Assembly: GCA_940337035.1 (NCBI GenBank)
Contig: OW679195.1
Coordinates: 172,890,015-172,954,014, forward strand
Reading direction: 5' to 3'
DNA: 64,000 nt
From: Agriotes lineatus
Lineage: Eukaryota; Arthropoda; Insecta; Coleoptera; Elateridae
Of this stretch, positions 40,810-53,483 are shown in pieces (position 1 is the stretch's first letter; every line of letters begins with the position of its first letter). The position numbers and the translations under genes are program-made. The notes below the pieces were generated by a model. It did no database searches, was not told the origin of the DNA, and saw nothing but the letters and a program-made list of their open reading frames with translations.

Positions 40810-41766
40810 AACTAAGCCCTGAACAGAGACCTCCTGTTGGTTTCATGGGTGGACGTTCTATTATAACAAAACCATGGGAAGTCATTTGCACTGATATTGT
40901 TGGTCCCTTACCTCGATCCAAGAAAGGTTACGCCTATACACTTGTCGTCGCTGATTGCTTTAGCAAGTTTCCTCTATTTTTCCCATTACGCTCAGCAACC
41001 GCTTCGAACATAGTCCAGCATCTTGAAGAAGATGTGTTCCTAGTGTACGGTGCACCTCGCCGAATAATCTGCGACAATGGTGTGCAATTTCGCAGTCGTG
41101 AGTTTACTACCCTCATGAACACCTACAATTGTAAAATGTCGTTTACTGTTTACTACCATCCACAAGCAAACCCTACCGAACGTATAAATCGTGTCCTGAA
41201 GACTATGTTGACAGCTTACGTTCAAGATAACCAACGTGAATGGGACAAGTATTTACCTCATGTGGCGTGTGCCATCAGAACTGCTAAACACGAAGTAACT
41301 GGACAAAGTCCATACTTCATCAATTTGGTCGAGAGATTATTCTTAGACGGCCTGGAGAAGCTGACGACCAGAATACGAATGCCGAGCCAGAATTACAATT
41401 TGACCGCACCAATAATAATAACCATCGTTCTGAAGCAGTCCAACGCTTGTATGCTGACGTACGCCGCCGCCTGGATAAGGCTTATCAGAAATCGAAGACA
41501 CGTATGACCTTAGACGTCGCCCTGTTGAATATTAGGTGAATCAGTCTGTTTGGCGCAAAAACTATGTCCTCTCAGACGCTGCAAACCACTTTTCAGCTAA
41601 GCTTGCTTCTAAATATGTGGGTCCTTTTATTGTCCATCGCCGACTATCAAGATGGGTCTACGAGCTCCAGACTCCTGACGGTAACCTGCTGCGTGGGACT
41701 TGGCACGCCAAAGACCTTAAACCCCATTACGACGACATTCGCGATCAACCACCCAATGAGGTGTAG
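40810..41766 (+). pseudogene. Integrase core and C-terminus, gypsy element 2
   Basis: After the foldback, the reading resumes with GFMGGRSIITKPWEVICTD (first Asp), then YTLVVADCFSKFPLFF, IICDNGVQFRSREF (second Asp) and YHPQANPTERINRVLKT (Glu). A frameshift near 41330-41510 separates it from the C-terminal module (41536-41766), which contains FSAKLASKYVGPFIVHR and GTWHAKDLKPHY. The GPF-type module stops at 41764. The core catalytic triad is complete, but the two pieces are not joined in frame. Confidence 0.87.
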
Positions 41767-42784
41767 TCTATTGTTAGTCTGCGTATGTTTTGTCGAACCT
41801 CTGGTCTTCAAATGTAGCTATGATTTGAGGTTATTTTCTTGTGTTCGTTTTTTTTTGTGTTCCTTAATCTGCGTTGTAGAAAGCTTCGTGGAAGTTTTCG
41901 TTCTGGTCCTTTTGGGAGGTTGGTTGGGGACTTGAACGGTCGGCTACTTTTCCGTCTAATCCTTACTTGTAAGGTGGACTGAGACATTCCATCTTGTCGT
42001 TCATTCAGGAGTGAGCCACCTTTGAGGTCTCATCTCCGGTGTTCCGCTATCCGGTCACGGAGGATAGTGTTTCAGTGTGCAGTCGGTCCTGGGCTGCCCA
42101 CTTTTCCTAGACTAGTAGGGTGTAGGGTTATTTCTTTTGTCGGCTCAGGGGATGGTTGCTTATGATCGCGGTGTGCACTACGGGCCCCGCGCCTGGTACC
42201 CATTGCCTGTGAAGACTTCAAACTTTTTCGGCCTTTTCCAATTTTGAAATTTTCTGTTATTCCACTTAATTCCACCCTACGATGACCGACTGACGAGACA
42301 ACGGACAATCCTTCCCATCCCTCTTCTGTGCCGTCCACTATTTTCTTTTCTGGAACTTCCTAATCCCATGCCCTTTTTCACCACTCTCATTTTTCATTTT
42401 CCTCTTTTCGGTAGACGGTATCTCGGTGGGTGTTGTGTAGACGGGGGCCTGAATCGGTTCATCCGCCTTTGTCATCCAGCAGCGACGGATGTTCCGATGT
42501 CCTTTTCTGTATGACATTCATTTGGAGAGTCGTTTATCCCTTCGATCTTTCTCTCGACTTTCAATCCTTTTATTACCCTGTGTGTTTTCCTTATTTCTTT
42601 TCGCCTTTTGACAGTGACGAACGTTTTTTTGGGTTACGTATCCGCTTCTAAATTTGTTGACATTGGCCTGGTTGAGCTGGATATCCGCTTTGGTTCGTTT
42701 TGTGCATCTGGAAGGTTCTTGAGGTTTCATTATTGTGCATGCTTAGATTCTGCGTCGGTAAATTTGGGGAATTTACCTATTTTT
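41767..42784 (+). other. 3' non-coding region of gypsy element 2
   Basis: One kilobase between integrase and 3' LTR holds only frames shorter than 90 codons, with no signal peptide, transmembrane pair or furin-type site. I see no sign of an env gene. Confidence 0.6.
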
Positions 42785-42800
42785 AAGTGAGGGGAGAGTT
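42785..42800 (+). promoter_or_regulatory. Polypurine tract of gypsy element 2
   Basis: AAGTGAGGGGAGAGTT lies directly before the 3' LTR start TGTTAG at 42801. Position and composition fit the plus-strand priming site and fix the LTR start. Confidence 0.75.
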
Positions 42801-44622
42801 TGTTAGGGTTCAAAATTCATTTTTAGTTATTCGCCTAATTATGTGCCCTAATCTCGGTTAAAATTAACTTTTCACCATGTTTTTCTTCAGGTATGATTTT
42901 CTCTGCATTATCTTTGAGCATTCAGATCGTCTGACAGTTTTATTGCAAGCTAAGTAAGCCATTCGGTCGATATTATGGGTCAAATGCCCCTGCAGTGTAG
43001 ACTTTACCTCATGCATTTATTTTACCCTTTCCCCAAAATTTGATTTTCGTTATCAGTTTTTGGGGAAACCATCTTGACATTCCGCCATCCTGTGCTGCAA
43101 GAGCTAGGTGCTTCGAAATTTACGTTTTGATGACGTACCTTAATCAGGCTTTTTCGTTGGCATCCTAATTTGGAATTGTGCCGTTTTGTGTCGTGAACTC
43201 TATGGAAGTTCGGAATTAGGCTTTGTGAGTTGCATTTTTGGCGAATTCCAGCCCGAATATTGTTTGGGGATTTCGCTCTAGCAAGGCACATGTTTTCACT
43301 TTGGCGTTGAACAGCCGTAGAAACCTGAAACGGGTAGGTGAATTATTTGGACTTATTCGGTGTATCTCCATGGCTACTTGCCTTTCAGCTTTTACTCGAC
43401 GGGAGCGTGCCTGTCGAATTTTCCTCGTTGGGAGCAAGGCTACCGAGCTAATCCTGCCGGGAAGGCAGCTATCGCCGTGTGGTCACATAGCCGCCAGCCT
43501 GTTGACGAATTTCGCTGACTGTGGCCTTCTCAGCTACCTGGTGATCGCTTGGCCTCCTCGTCCTTAGGCCCCCCTGTTTTTAACATCTGCAGCCGAAGAG
43601 AAGTCCACTGCCAAAGGTCTGTCAGTTTAATATTTCCGTTTCGAACTTTCGGGCTACAGGTGCTCCCTTGGGCCGTTTGCGTGGCAACGCTGCAAGGTGC
43701 TCGATAGACTCCCGTTTGTTTTAATGTGTGTTTTTAAAGCTATGAACTCACCTGCATGAATGATTGATTTTGCCTTCATCAAATCAGTTTTAGCGGTAGC
43801 TCTTCTGCACAGTAAATAGCCGATTAGGTCATTTAGGCGTAAATGCCTCTGAATTCGGGCTAGTTTTGTCGGAATTGTTTGTTGTATCCGAACTCGGGCT
43901 AAATTTTATCGGAGTTGTATTGTACCGCCGTGTGCGGAATAATGTGTAACGGTATTATATTCGCATTGTGAAGCCAAGTGCACGAAGGTTTATCCTTTCA
44001 GATTTTAAGTGTTATTTACTACACCGTTGAATTAGGCTACTTTTTGTCGCCCAGCCTTACAAGGAATTATTGTTAATGCTCGCACCTCGGCCGTTTTAAT
44101 GCAGAGTACATTGCATTACTCGCGAAATCGCTTCGTGGTACCATCGCAAGATCTTGTCGGTTTGCGATGACGCTAATCTGAATTGATCATTATTTAATTA
44201 AGAGAGGAACCTTGCATACAGGGTGTTCAGTTAAATTCAACCTACCTACTAAATTTATCTTTCAATTTAATAATTACGCCGGAGCCACGTTGTTTCCGAG
44301 CTCTTCTTAAGTGCTTATTTAGTAATGCATTTGGCCAAATTTTGTATCAATCTTGTAATGTTTTTTAATACTGTTAATTAGCACTATATATATACTGTGT
44401 GAAATTTTATTAATTCTGGGCCCGCCCGCTAACTTCGCTTGATGCCCTTGTATATGTAACTGGCTGTACTGTGGTGAGTTTAGCCTCAAGCCACCCTTGA
44501 TATTTATTGAACTGTGATATGGTCTCCTTATTGAGATATTGTGTGGAATATTCCGTAGTAATTATTGTGCAAAATACTTGTGGATCCCCATTTACTATTT
44601 GCTTATTATACTGAATCGTTAC
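42801..44622 (+). repeat. 3' LTR of gypsy element 2, right end deleted
   Basis: This copy matches the 5' LTR from TGTTA through GAATCGTTAC and then stops. The 256 bp that complete the 5' copy are absent, and satellite follows immediately. CGTTA at the junction occurs both in the LTR and in the satellite unit, so the deletion endpoint has microhomology. Confidence 0.88.
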
Positions 44623-47038
44623 TGACATATGCGACATCTAGGACGTCTGGGAGGTTAGGGACATATAGGACATCTACGACGTCTGGGACGTTAGGGACAT
44701 ATGAGACATATGGGACATCTGGGACGTCTGGGTCGTTAGGTACATATGGGACATCTAGGACGTCTGGGAGGTTAGGGAAATATGGGACATCTACGACGTT
44801 TGGGACGTCTGGGACGTTAGGGACATATGGGACGTCTGGGACGTTAGGGACATATAGGACATCTAGGACGTCTGGCACGTTAGGGACATATGGGACATCT
44901 AGGACGTCTGGGACGTCTGAGATGTTACGGACATATGAAACATGTAAGACGTCCGGGACGTTAGAAACATATGGGACATCTAGGACGTCTGGGAATCTAG
45001 GACGTCTGGGACGTCTGGGACGTTAAGGACATATGAGACATCCAGCACGTCTGGAACGTTAGATACATATCGGACATCTGGGACGTCTGGGATGTTAGAG
45101 ACACATAGGGTATCTAAGACGTCTGAGACGTTAAGGACATATGGGACATCTGGGACGTCTGGGACGTTAGGGACATATGGGACATATAGGACGTCTGGGA
45201 CGATAGGGACATATGGGTAATCTAAGACGTCTTGGACGTCTGGGACGTTAGGGACATACGTGACAGCTGGGACGTCTGGGACGTTAGGAACATATGGGAC
45301 ATTTAGGACGTCTGGGACGTTAGGGACATATGGGACATCTGGGATATCTGGGACGTTAGGGACATAAGGGACATCTGGGACGTCTGGGACGTTAGGGACA
45401 TATGGGACATCTGGACGTCTGGGGCGTTAGGGACATATAGGACATCTAGGACGTCTGGGACGTTAGGGACATATGGGGCATATGGGACATCTGCGACGTC
45501 TTGGACGTTAGGGACATATGGGACATCTAGGACGTCTGGGACGTTAGGGACATATGGGACATCTGGGACGTCTGGGACGTTAAGGACATATAGGACATCT
45601 AGGACGTCTGGGACGTTAGGGACATATGGGGCATATGGGACATCTGCGACGTCTTGAACGTTAGGGACATATGGGACATCTAGGACGTCTGGGACGTTAG
45701 GGACATATGGGACATCTGGGACGTCTGGGACGTTAGGGACATATGGGACATCTAGGACGTCTGGGACGTTAGGATACATGGACATCTAGGATGTCTGGGA
45801 CGTCTGGGACGTTAAAGACATATGGAACATCTGGGACGTCTGTTACGTTAGGGAAATATGGGACATCTAAGACATCTGGGACGTTAGGGACATGTGGAAC
45901 ATCTAGGACGTCTGGGACGTCTGAGACGTTAAGGAGATATGGTACATCTAAAACGTCTGGGAACTTAGGGACATATTTGACATCTAGGACGCCTGGGACA
46001 TTAGGGACATATGGGACATCTGGGACGTCTGGGACGATAGGGACATATGGGACGTCTAGGACGTCTGGGACGTTAGGGACATATGGGACACTTGGGACGT
46101 TAGGGACATATAGGACATCTGGGACGTCTGGGACGTAAGGGACGTATGCGACATCTAGGACGTCTGGGACGTTATGGACAAATGGAACATATGGAACATC
46201 TGGGACGTCTGGGTCGTTAGCGACATATGGGACATCTGGGACGTCTGGGACGATAGGGACATATGGGACATCTAGGACGTCTGGGACGTTAGGGACAAAT
46301 GGAACATATGGGACATCTGGGACGTCTGGGACGTTAGGAACATATGGGACATCTGGAATGTCTGGGACGTTAGGGACATATGGGACATCTAGGACTTCTA
46401 GGACGTTAAGGACATATGGGACATCTAGGGCGTCTGGGACGGTAGGGTCATATGGGACATCTAGGACGCCTGGGACGTTAGGGACATACGGGACATCTAA
46501 CACGTCTGGGACGTTAAGGGTCATATGGGACATCTAGGACGTCTGGGGCGTCTGGGACGTTAGGGACATATGGGACATCTAGAACGCCTGGGACGTTAGG
46601 GACATATGGGGCATTTAAGACGTCTGGGACGTCTGGGACGTTAGGGACATATGAGACATCTGGGACGTCTGGAACGTTAGGAACATACAGGACATGTGGG
46701 ACGTCTGGGACTTTAGGGACATATGGGACATCTAGGACGTATGGGACGTCTGGGACGTTAGGGACATATGGGACATTTAGGACGTCTGGGACGTTAGGGA
46801 CATATGGGACATATGGAACATCTGGGACGTCTGGGACGTTAGGGACATATGGGACATCTAAGTCGTCTGGGAGGTTAGGAACATATGGCACATCTACGAC
46901 GTCTGGGACGTCTGGGACTTTAGGGACATATAGGACATCTAGGACGTCTGGGACGTTAGGGACAAATGGGACGTTTAGGACGTCTGGGACGTCTGAGATG
47001 TTAGGGACATATGGGACATGTAAGACGTCTGGGACGTT
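44623..47038 (+). repeat. 9-bp satellite, block 2 (36-bp higher-order unit)
   Basis: The 9-mers occur in a regular order of four, ending ATAT, ATCT, GTCT and GTTA. This gives a 36-bp unit that reads DVPYVPNVPDVL on the minus strand. Units of 27 and 45 bp arise by losing or gaining one 9-mer. Long open frames on both strands (for example 45769-46533) are by-products of the stop-free unit. Confidence 0.95.
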
Positions 47039-49302
47039 TGTTAGATTATTTTCGACTTCTTTCGTTTTGCTCAAAATTACGTTGAGTTGATGCCGCTTTA
47101 ATAGGTTTTTTTTGCCTTGATAAATTTCGGAAGACGGCCCTGGATCTTAAAGCTACATTTAAATTCCTTTTGGCCCAAACAATAATGCGTTCACGATCCG
47201 TAGAATTCGTCCCGTAAGCGTTATCTTTTTAATTTCGAAGCAACGGTGTGTATTCAGCAACAATACATTTAGGCAGCGTAGCTTCATATTTCCTGTTATT
47301 AAATTCAACGGCCGCGTAGTTTATCATAGTTGTTGCTATTTCCCCGAAGTATAAGCAAAGTCATTCTTTGTTCTCCTTTTCGCGATAAGATCGTTTCAAA
47401 TTCCAACCCTTCTAACTTACTCACTGCCCGCTGTATTCCGGCCTGTGAAAATAAATTTCGAGCAGGTACTTTGTCTGAAGCAATAACGAAATTAGGCCTT
47501 GAAATTTATTGTTTCCTGTCAACAACTTCTAAAAGTTCTTGAAAAATAATCTTTGTAATTCGACACCCTGGGATTCGTTGCAACAGCAAGAAATTTCTTC
47601 TAGAACGTTCTATGGGCAAGTGAAATAAGTTTTGATAAGGCCTTAGTTAACCGCACATATAGAAATTACGGTTTTGGAGTCCGAAGTTTTCTTCCGTTGT
47701 GCTTCTTCGCGCGGAATTCGATTTGAAATTTAAATCTGAACCCAGCACTTGAGTAAACTAGAGGTGGTGTTTTTTTCGCACCCCCGGTTCGCAGCTTGTG
47801 CCGCGAATCGGAAGGAGCTTTTGCTAACAGGTGGTGATTAAGTTGTGAATCCTTTTTGACTTTTGTGCTTTCGAGTGTCCTGGGGCACGTTAATGGCGAG
47901 TGCAGTTAAACCCGAATCTTCGAAGTGAACATTAATTGTTGGGTGTCTTTGGAAGCGCGCGACGGGCGGGCGGTGAAGTGTATTTAACTCGACGTTGTTT
48001 AATGAAGAGCCGATTTTCGTTTCCTACAGTTGGTCTCCGGGGAGACTTTTGGCACTCTTTGCCGATTCGATTAGAAACGATATCTGAAGAGTCTCAACTA
48101 ACTTTTTTCCCTGTTAAGTCGGGAAAAAACTATTGCGTAATGCAGATCTGTGTCAACGTCGGGTTTAATTAAAGGAAGGGCCCGCTGCGCAATATAGTGT
48201 TGTTTGCTGTCACACTTCTTCGATTGACGGTTGCTGCCGACTGTTTTCAATTCCCTCGAGTCCTGCTGCCTCTTCTGGAGAATTTGCTACACCTTTTGCA
48301 CGTCTCGCCAGGCCTCCACGAGGACGATTACATCTGCATCTAACATTACATGCTTTAACTCAGGTAGGCGCCTTGTATTGTACCAATTAATTAACCCTGG
48401 TGCCTAACTTACGGTGCGATTTTATATTTTATTGTGCGTCAGCGCTTATAAACGTTGCGTAAGTCCGCTAGGACTTATGATCTGTCTCAGTTAATGTTTA
48501 CCAAGGACTTTACTCCTGGCGTCCATTTTATGTCATTTGTTTTGGATCATATTGTGTTTTTTTGTGTCTTTGTAACTAGCCCTTAAGATTTATCTTTTTG
48601 TGGGGCCCCCTTTTATATTCACGTAGGATTATCTTATTACTAAATTTAAACTCACCTCCGGGTGTTTGTTTTAATGTACCGATTTGTGTAAACTGTCATT
48701 TGTTTCTTTAAATAATAAACTTGTTAAAGTCAGTTCATTCTTTCTATGAGTTCTGAACCCCTTCTGGGTCATTAATTAATCCAGTGTGGCAAATGCCAAG
48801 TGTAATTAATTTTGTGAAATTAAAGCATGCTCTTTTGATTAAGCAAGCCCCAGAACTTGGGCCAGTCAGTGTTCTTCTGTTATTCTTTAGTGACGGTGGC
48901 CTTGAAGGTAAGTGATTTAACGACAAGGTCACCGGCTACTCGGAGGAGGCTTGGTAAACAACAGGCTGAGGTGTTCGGCAACGTACCTGGAGGACTTCTA
49001 TATAGGCTACGTGTATTGTTCTTGGTTCTAGACACGTTAGCCACCCCTAATCAGAACCAAGTGGCGCTCAGGCATTTCTAATTCTTTTAAGCAAGCTTTA
49101 GGGTAAGTACCCCGTCGGTTTTTCATTCAAGTCTTCGAACTACCCTTTCCTGACTGATCTAAGTGCGAGTAACCGGAGCAACATCTGTTTCAACACATTA
49201 AGATCTGTGATTTTTAGGGAAAGCCGGCGAAACCAGTAGTTTGTACCCGATTTTTGACAGTGTTCATGATTAATGTCGATTTGATGAATTAATACCGTAA
49301 CA
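47039..49302. mobile_element. Probable solo LTR inserted in the satellite
   Basis: A 2,264-bp non-satellite block starts TGTTAGATT and ends CCGTAACA, so it has the TGTTA...TAACA ends of a gypsy-type LTR. It is flanked by CGTT on both sides (47035-47038 and 49303-49306), a 4-bp target duplication. No gag or pol motif or internal repeat is seen. The sequence does not obviously match the LTR of gypsy element 2, although the length and ends are similar. A non-autonomous element of similar size is the alternative. The strand is not determined. Confidence 0.72.
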
Positions 49303-52300
49303 CGTTAGGGACATATGGAACATCTAGGACGTCTGGGACGTCTGGGACGTTAAGAACATATGGGACATCTAGGACGTCTGGGACGTTAGGGACATATGGG
49401 ACATATGGGACATCTGGGACGTTAGAGACATACGGGACATCTGGGACGTCTGGGACGTTAGGGACATATGGGACATCTGGGACGTCTGGGACGTTAGGGA
49501 CATATGGGACGTCTAAGACGTCTGGGACGTCTGGGACGTTAGGGACATATGGGACATTTAGGACATCTGGGACGTTAGGGACATATGAAACAGCTAGGAC
49601 GTCTGGGACGTCTGGGACGTTAAGGACATATGGGACATCTAGGACGCCTGGGACGTTAGGGACATATGGGACATATGGGACATCTGGACGTCTGGGACGT
49701 TAGGCACATACGGGACATCTGGGACGTCTGGGACGTTAGTTACATATGGGACATCTGGGACGTCTGGGACGTTAGGGACATATGGGACATCTGGGACGTC
49801 TGGGACGTTAGGGACATATAGGACATCTAGGACGTTTGGGACGTTAGGGACGTATGGGACATATGGGACATCTGGGACGTCTGGGACGTTAGGGACATAT
49901 GGGACATCTAGGACGTCTGGGACGTTAGTACACATGGGACATCTAGGACGTCAGGGACGTCTGGGAAGTTAGGGACATATGGAACATCTGGGACGTCTGG
50001 GACGTTAGGGACATATGTGACATCTAGGACGTCTGGAAAGTTAGAGACATATGAGACATCTAGGACGTCTGGGACGTCTGGTACGTTAGGAACATATGGG
50101 ACATCTAAGACTTCTGGGACGTTAGGGACATGTGGGACATCTAGGACGTCTGGGACGTCTGGGACGTTAGGGACATATAGGACATCTGGGACGTCTGGGA
50201 CGTTAGGGACATTAGGTTATCTAGGACGTCTGGGACGTTAAAAGCATATAGGACATCATGGACGTCTGGGACGTTAGGGACATATGGGACATCTAGGACG
50301 TCTTGAACGTTAGGGACATATGGGACATTTAAAACGTCTGGGACGTCTTGGACGTTAGGGACATACGGGACAGCTGGGACGTCTGGGACGGTAGGGACAT
50401 ATGGGACATTTATTACGTCTGGGACGTTAGGGACATATGGGACATCTGGGACGTCTGGGACGTTAGGAACATATGAGACATCTGGAACGTTAGGGACATA
50501 TAGGACATCTGGGACGTCTAGGACGTTAGGGACATATAGGGTATCTAGGACGTCTGGGACGTTAAGGACATATGGGACATCTGGGACGTCTGGGACGTTA
50601 GGGACATATGGGACATCTAGGACGTCTGGGACGTCTGGGACGTTAAGGACATATAGGACATTTAGGACGTCTGGGACGTCTCGGACGTTAGGGACATATG
50701 GGACATCTAGGACTTCTGGGACGTTAGGGACATACGGGACATCTAGGACGCCTGGGACGTCTGGGACGTTAGGGACATCTGGGACGTCTGGGACGTTAGG
50801 GACTTATGGGGCATCTAGGACGTCTGGGACGTTAGGGGCATATGGGACATCTAGGACGTCTGGGACGTCTGGGACGTTAGGGACATATGGGACATCTAGG
50901 ACGTTTGGCACGTTAAGGACATATAGGACATCTAGGACGTCTGGGACGTTAGGGACATATGGGACATCTAGGACTACTGGGACGTCTGCGACGTTTGCGA
51001 AGTCTGGAATATCTGGGACGTCTAGGACGTCTGGGACGTTAGGGACATATGGGAAATCTGGGACGTCTGGGAAGTTAGGGACATATGGGACATCTCGGAC
51101 GTTTGGGACGTTAAGGACATATAGGACATCTAGGACGTCTGGGACGTTAGGGACAGGTGGGTCATCTGGGACGTCCAGGACGTGAAGGACATATAGGACA
51201 TCTAGGACGTCTGGGACGTTAGAGACATATGGGACATCTAGGACGACTGGGACGTCTGGGATGTTAGGGACATAGGGCATCTATGAATTCTGGGACGTTA
51301 GGGACATATGGGACATCTAGGACGTCTGAGACGTTAGGGACATATGGAACATCTAGAACGTCTGGGAAGTTAGGGACATATGGGACATGTAGGACGTCTG
51401 GGACGTCTCGGACGTTAGGGACATATGGGACATCTACGACTTCTGGGACGTTAGGGACATACGGGACATCTAGGACGCCTGGGACGTCTGGGACGTTAGG
51501 GACATCTGGGACGTCTGGGACGTTAGGGACTTATGGGGCATCTAGGACGTCTGGGAAGTTAGGGACATATGGGACATCTGGGACGTTTGGGACGTTAAGG
51601 ACATATAGGACATCTAGGACGTCTGGGACGTTAGGGACAGGTGGGTCATCTGGGACGTCTGGGACGTCTGGGACGTTAGGGACATATGGGACATCTAGGA
51701 CGTTTGGCACGTTAGGGACATATAGGACATCTAGGACGTCTGGGACGTTAGGGACATATGGGACATCTAGGACTACTGGGACGTCTGCGACGTTTGCGAA
51801 GTCTGGAATATCTGGGACGTCTAGGACGTCTGGGACGTTAGGGACATATGGGACATCTGGGACGTCTGGGAAGTTAGGGACATATGGGACATCTGGGACG
51901 TTTGGGACGTTAAGGACATATAGGACATCTAGGACGTCTGGGACGTTAGGGACAGGTGGGTCATCTGGGACGTCTAGGACGTGAAGGACATATAGGACAT
52001 CTAGGACGTCTGGGACGTTAGAGACATATGGGACAACTAGGACGACTGGGACGTCTGGGATGTTAGGGACATAGGGCATCTATGAATTCTGGGACGTTAG
52101 GGACATATGGGACATCTAGGACGTCTGAGACGTTAGGGACATATGGAACATCTAGAACGTCTGGAAAGTTAGGGACATATGGGACATGTAGGACGTCTGG
52201 GACGTCTCGGACGTTAGGGACATATGGGACATCTACGACTTCTGGGACGTTAGGGACATACGGGACATCTAGGACGCCTGGGACGTCTGGGACGTTAGGG

Positions 52301-52570
52301 ACATCTGGGACGTCTGGGACGTTAGGGACTTATGGGGCATCTAGGACGTCTGGGACGTTAGGGGCATATGGGACATCTAGGACGTCTGGGACGTTTGGGA
52401 CGTTAGGGACATATGGGACATCTAAAACGTTTGGCACGTTAGGGACATATGGGACATCTAGGACGTCTGGGACGTCTGGGACGTTAGGGACATTTGGGAC
52501 ATCTGGCACGTCTGGGACGTTAGGGACATATAGGGTATCTAGGACGTCTGGGACGTTAAGGACATATGGG
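49303..52570 (+). repeat. 9-bp satellite, block 3 (36-bp units and ~0.75-kb super-repeats)
   Basis: The 36-bp order of block 2 continues. On top of it, a marker segment with CTTATGGGGCATCTAGG recurs at about 50803, 51530 and 52329, and ATGAATTCTGG recurs at 51282 and 52081. This reveals segmental duplications of about 727 and 799 bp. The block runs into the assembly gap. Confidence 0.95.
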
Positions 52571-52670
52571 NNNNNNNNNNNNNNNNNNNNNNNNNNNNNN
52601 NNNNNNNNNNNNNNNNNNNNNNNNNNNNNNNNNNNNNNNNNNNNNNNNNNNNNNNNNNNNNNNNNNNNNN
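52571..52670. other. Assembly gap (100 N)
   Basis: Exactly 100 ambiguous bases, the usual placeholder for a gap of unknown length. The left side is satellite and the right side is LINE sequence, so the true distance and even adjacency are uncertain. Confidence 0.99.
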
Positions 52671-53250
52671 GTAGTTCCTTATTATATTCTTGGGATTTTT
52701 TGTAAATTTGCTCTATAGTATGTATTGCAGTTGATTTTCCTGGTCTAAAACCATTTTGATAGTCCCTTAGTATTTTTTCGTGTAGACTTTCAGTTTGCTG
52801 TTTATGATGTTTGCTACGATTTTATACGTAGTATTAAGAATCGTTATTGGTCTATAGTTTCTGCATTCTTCCCTATCTCCCCTTTTGTGGATTGATGTTA
52901 TTATCCCCTGATCCCGCTCGAGCGGCATTTTGTTCTATGTCCATATTTCTTGGATAAGTGTACATACTTGCGTTTGGAGTGTTTCCCCTCCATATTTCAG
53001 TAGCTCTGCTGCTATCCTGTCGTCTCCTCTTGCTTTACCGTAACTGGTGCTTTTTATTTCTTCTTGTATCTCTTCTTCAGTCGAGCCATTTATTATATTT
53101 CCTACTTCAGGTTTTGCTATTGCGGTTTTTCCACTATTTTCATGACTTGGGCTCGTAGCTTCTACACATAACATTCCATTAAAATAATATTCCCAGATTT
53201 TATCATTTTTGTTTTCTCGTATTTTGTAACTGTGAAGCGTTTGGTTTTTA
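52671..53250 (-). pseudogene. RT N-terminal part, LINE 1
   Basis: Readable motifs in two phases: KSTSYGKARGDDRIAAELLK, CTLIQEIW, then NYRPITILNTTYKIVANII and DYQNGFRPGKSTAIHTIEQI. These are RT motifs before the catalytic box. The catalytic part is absent because the sequence enters the gap. Confidence 0.8.
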
Positions 53251-53483
53251 TCTTTTTGTAAAATTGTTTTAAGTTGTTATTACTTCTGTCTTCTATCTCT
53301 TTCAGTTTCTCATTTAACCAATCGTTTTTTTTCTTTTTATATATTGCATTTGCTCTATTCCGTTGTAATTCATATATTCTCCTATTATGTTCTTGGTTTG
53401 TGTTTATCCATTTTAGTCTTGCAGAATTTTTTTGTTTTCTGATTTTGCCGCACTCTTGGTTAAGCCCATATATTTAATAGTTA

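Larger units (their letters stand above)
27413..44622 (+). mobile_element. Ty3/gypsy LTR retrotransposon 2, with nested insertions
   Basis: A plus-strand gypsy element with long LTRs (27413-29496, and 42801-44622 truncated) lies between 9-bp satellite on the left and the related 36-bp satellite on the right. Gag, protease, RT, RNase H and integrase follow in the canonical order. An R1-clade LINE (32358-36054) splits the RT and a foldback element (37244-40799) splits the integrase. Without these two inserts the element is about 10 kb. Damage includes a lost zinc-knuckle Trp codon, an RT active site reading YLDN, and several frameshifts. There is no env-like frame in the 1 kb between integrase and 3' LTR. 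Confidence 0.92.

Noticed and set aside
41767..42800. An env gene between integrase and 3' LTR of gypsy 2
   Set aside because: Only frames under 90 codons are present. There is no signal peptide, transmembrane segment or cleavage site.
44623..52570. TTAGGG within the satellite as telomeric sequence
   Set aside because: TTAGGG occurs once per 36-bp unit as part of GTTAGGGACATAT and is never in tandem with itself. Insect telomeres are usually TTAGG arrays.
44565..52705. Open frames of 100-250 codons across satellite blocks 2 and 3
   Set aside because: Same cause: the 36-bp unit is stop-free. One such frame even runs through the assembly gap.
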